Under the pieces are notes generated by a model. The model ran no database searches. It was not told the DNA's origin and worked only from the letters and a program-made list of their open reading frames with translations. A DNA stretch of 63,171 nt. It comes from Liolophura sinensis (taxonomy: Eukaryota > Mollusca > Polyplacophora > Chitonida > Chitonidae). The translations under genes were made by a program, and so were the position numbers. How positions within the stretch are numbered: the first letter of the stretch is position 1; each line of letters starts with the position of its first letter. Positions 60,201-63,171 of the stretch are shown here, one piece after another. Where the stretch lies: contig NW_027018183.1 of NCBI RefSeq assembly GCF_032854445.1, positions 1 to 63,171 on the forward strand. Direction: 5' to 3'.

Positions 60201-63171
60201 TGCCAAAATATGCGCAATTGGGCCAGACATCTCCAGCTGTTGAAAAATTGCAAATTTCCTTGGTTTCCATGGAGTAAGAGCCGTTGCTGGGCACGTGATC
60301 TTGACATCAATGATTATTCATTTGTGGCTACAGCCAAAAGTATTGGTCGGAGAGCAACGCGGTTTGCACCATTCGATTTCTCGTCAAAAAATACGTCGGA
60401 TTAGCCTCTTACCAGCAGCATTGGAACAGTTTTTCCACTTTTGGATTTTTGCCAGGTCTTTTTGCTAATTGAAATCGGCTACATTAACTATGTACAATCG
60501 CGACTGGTCATTACTATATTCAACTTTTCATTATAAGTTATGTGCCCTTCGGTAGCCCAGACGACGTCAAATCTTTGGGCCAAGCCCATTTAACTCACCC
60601 AGCAAATGTCTTACTTCTAAGTCGAAGACAAACTCAATGTCTTTATCTACATGTAGAAAAACCAAACCATTTGTATATAAAAAAAACACAAGGTACTTGA
60701 CACAGTCCGCTGTAAAAAGTACAATTGAACACTGACCCACATCAATAAGGTGCCAAAAGATGCGCAATTGGGCCAGGCATCTCCAGCTGTTGAAAAATTG
60801 CAAATTTCCTTGGTTTCCATGGAGTAAGAGCCGTTGCTGGGCACGTGATCTTGACATCAATGATTATTCATTTGTGGCTACAGCCAAAAGTATTGGTCGG
60901 AGAGCAACGCGGTTTGCACCATTCGATTTCTCGTCAAAAAATACGTCGGATTAGCCTCTTACCAGCAGCATTGGAACAGTTTTTCTACTTTTGGATTTTT
61001 GCCAGGTCTTTTTGCGAATTGAAATCGGCTACATTAACTATGTACAATCGCGACTGGTCATTACTATATTCAACTTTTCATTATAAGTTATGTGCCCTTC
61101 GGTAGCCCAGACGACGTCAAATCTTTGGGCCAAGCCCATTTAACTCACCCAGCAAATGTCTTACTTCTAAGTCGAAGACAAACTCAATGTCTTTATCTAC
61201 ATGTAGAAAAACCACACCATTTGTATATAAAAAAAACACAAGGTACTTGATACAGTCCGCTGTAAAAAGTACAATTGAACACTGACCCACATCAATAAGG
61301 TGCCAAAAGATGCGCAATTGGGTCAGGCATCTCCAGCTGTTGAAAAATTGCAAATTTCCTTGGTTTCCATGGAGTAAGAGCCGTTGCTGGGCACGTGATC
61401 TTGACATCAATGATTATTCATTTGTGGCTACAGCCAAAAGTATTGGTCGGAGAGCAACGTGGTTTGCACCATTCGATTTCTCGTCAAAAAATACGTCGGA
61501 TTAGCCTCTTACCAGCAGCATTGGAACAGTTTTTCCACTTTTGGATTTTTGCCAGGTCTTTTTGCTAATTGAAATCGGCTACATTAACTATGTACAATCG
61601 CGACTGGTCATTACTATATTCAACTTTTCATTATAAGTTATGTGCCCTTCGGTAGCCCAGACGACGTCAAATCTTTGGGCCAAGCCCATTTAACTCACCC
61701 AGCAAATGTCTTACTTCTAAGTCGAAGACAAACTCAATGTCTTTATCTACATGTAGAAAAACCAAACCATTTGTATATAAAAAAAACACAAGGTACTTGA
61801 TACAGTCCGCTGTAAAAAGTACAATTGAACACTGACCCACATCAATAAGGTGCCAAAAGATGCGCAATTGGGCCAGGCATCTCCAGCTGTTGAAAAATTG
61901 CAAATTTCCTTGGTTTCCATGGAGTAAGAGCCGTTGCTGGGCACGTGATCTTGACATCAATGATTATTCATTTGTGGCTACAGCCAAAAGTATTGGTCGG
62001 AGAGCAACGCGGTTTGCACCATTCGATTTCTCGTCAAAAAATACGTCGGATTAGCCTCTTACCAGCAGCATTGGAACAGTTTTTCTACTTTTGGATTTTT
62101 GCCAGGTCTTTTTGCGAATTGAAATCGGCTACATTAACTATGTACAATCGCGACTGGTCATTACTATATTCAACTTTTCATTATAAGTTATGTGCCCTTC
62201 GGTAGCCCAGACGACGTCAAATCTTTGGGCCAAGCCCATTTAACTCACCCAGCAAATGTCTTACTTCTAAGTCGAAGACAAACTCAATGTCTTTATCTAC
62301 ATGTAGAAAAACCACACCATTTGTATATAAAAAAAACACAAGGTACTTGATACAGTCCGCTGTAAAAAGTACAATTGAACACTGACCCACATCAATAAGG
62401 TGCCAAAAGATGCGCAATTGGGTCAGGCATCTCCAGCTGTTGAAAAATTGCAAATTTCCTTGGTTTCCATGGAGTAAGAGCCGTTGCTGGGCACGTGATC
62501 TTGACATCAATGATTATTCATTTGTGGCTACAGCCAAAAGTATTGGTCGGAGAGCAACGTGGTTTGCACCATTCGATTTCTCGTCAAAAAATACGTCGGA
62601 TTAGCCTCTTACCAGCAGCATTGGAACAGTTTTTCCACTTTTGGATTTTTGCCTGGTATTTTGTCTAATTGAAATCGGCTACATTAACTATGTACAATCG
62701 CGACTGGTCATTACTATATTCAACTTTTCATTATAAGTTATGTGCCCTTCGGTAGCCCAGACGACGTCAAATCTTTGGGCAAAGCCCATTTAACTCACCC
62801 AGCAGTTGTCTTACTTCTAAGTCGAAGACAAACTCAATGTCTTTATCTACATGTAGAAAAACCACACCATTTGTATATAAAAAAAACACAAGGTACTTGA
62901 TACAGTCCGCTGTAAAAAGTACAATTGAACACTGACCCACATCAATAAGGTGCCAAAAGATGCGCAATTGGGCCAGGCATCTCCAGCTGTTGAAAAATTG
63001 CAAATTTCCTTGGTTTCCATGGAGTAAGAGCCGTTGCTGGGCACGTGATCTTGACATCAATGATTATTCATTTGTGGCTACAGCCAAAAGTATTGGTCGG
63101 AGAGCAACGCGGTTTGCACCATTCGATTTCTCGTCAAAAAATACGTCGGATTAGCCTCTTACCAGCAGCAT
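57236..63171 (+). repeat. HOR block B3 copy 2 (cut by window end)
   Basis: Units: t 57236, p-like 57786, q 58336, k 58886, r 59436, s 59986, t 60536, u 61086, t 61636, p'' 62186, q 62736 (partial). The order and all rare markers match copy 1. The only difference I noticed is the A-run in 57786, eight A against nine in 50635. The last two units of the 13 (r and t) lie beyond the window. Confidence 0.9.
62736..63171 (+). repeat. Partial satellite unit truncated by window end
   Basis: 436 bp of a class q unit (A at 46, GT at 70-71, GATGCGC kept), ending in CAGCAGCAT. It matches the first 436 bp of the unit at 55586. The array continues past the window, so its right edge is not seen. Confidence 0.95.

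Larger units (their letters stand above)
1..63171 (+). repeat. Satellite DNA array, 550 bp unit, about 115 head-to-tail copies
   Basis: The same 550 bp sequence recurs without a break. Unit starts (AGTTATGTG word) run 1, 561, 1117, 1667, 2220, 2770, 3320 and so on to 62736, nearly always 550 or 551 bp apart. All copies have the same orientation. Apart from the first four, copies differ by a handful of substitutions and mostly by one-base indels, so I judge them to be roughly 97-99 percent identical by eye. No insertion of foreign DNA and no inversion is seen. The extra base in 551 bp units is a T in the poly-T near unit position 465 (ten units), an A in the poly-A near 145 (21477, 30832, 42933, 45684, 50635) or a C (29181). 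A role in heterochromatin or at a centromere is inference from array form only. The family is not recognised. Confidence 0.98.

Noticed and set aside
1-63171. CRISPR array
   Set aside because: There are no short repeats separated by unique spacers and no cas genes; the repeat is 550 bp and contiguous.
1-63171. Tandem transposon or LTR array
   Set aside because: No terminal repeats, target-site duplications, or transposase or reverse transcriptase frames are seen; unit boundaries are arbitrary in phase.

Overview
The whole window is one uninterrupted satellite DNA array. A unit of 550 bp (551 bp in some copies) repeats head to tail in a single orientation from base 1 to base 63171. Starting each unit at the recurring AGTTATGTG word, I count 114 complete units and one partial unit of 436 bp at the right end. 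The first units are 560, 556, 550 and 553 bp. The other 110 complete units are 550 bp (94 units) or 551 bp (16 units). GC content of a typical unit is about 40 percent. I find no protein gene, rRNA, tRNA, snRNA, transposon or other single-copy sequence anywhere. Short open frames recur with the repeat period on both strands; I read them as by-products of the repeat.

Long homogeneous tandem DNA with higher-order repeats (HORs) is typical of eukaryotic heterochromatin (pericentromeric, centromeric or subtelomeric). I therefore infer a eukaryotic nuclear chromosome. I do not recognise the family and cannot name the species. No CENP-B box and no telomeric repeat is present, so a centromere assignment is not supported by motif.

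Units fall into classes by linked diagnostic bases, given below in unit coordinates (position 1 = first A of AGTTATGTG). a = consensus. b = GCCAGG plus a seven-T run near position 460, 551 bp; b' = the same with GCCTGG. c = G at 10 with a TTGCGAATTG window. d = A at 103, usually T at 491. g = A at 103 and G at 185. e = GT at 70-71 and T at 375. f = GT at 70-71, C at 247, and CTAACTGATTTCGG. h = C at 378 and TTCCACGTC. k = G at 147 inside the A run. r = A162, A168 and T173. q = A at 46 and GT at 70-71, mostly with A227. s = T224 and A242. t = A at 130. p, n' and u all have T238 and, in nearly every copy, T375, and differ near 416-434 and in the 3' window. m = A364 and G379.

Region A (1 to about 27.5 kb) is built from classes a-h. 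It shows a 7-unit order e-f-g-a-b-c-d at the left, a 5-unit HOR at 8.8-14.3 kb, and a 6-unit HOR of about 3302 bp at 17.1-26.4 kb. Region B (about 27.5 to 63.2 kb) is built mainly from classes k-u. It shows 5-unit and 4-unit HORs between 30 and 41 kb, a mosaic zone at 41-50 kb, and a 13-unit, 7.15 kb duplication filling the last 13 kb. The change from A to B falls inside one chimeric unit, 27531-28080. Several other units are chimeric. The layout fits repeated unequal exchange and local amplification.

The first 2.2 kb carries scattered single-base indels although its class order is normal. This looks more like unpolished assembly at a contig end than real divergence.
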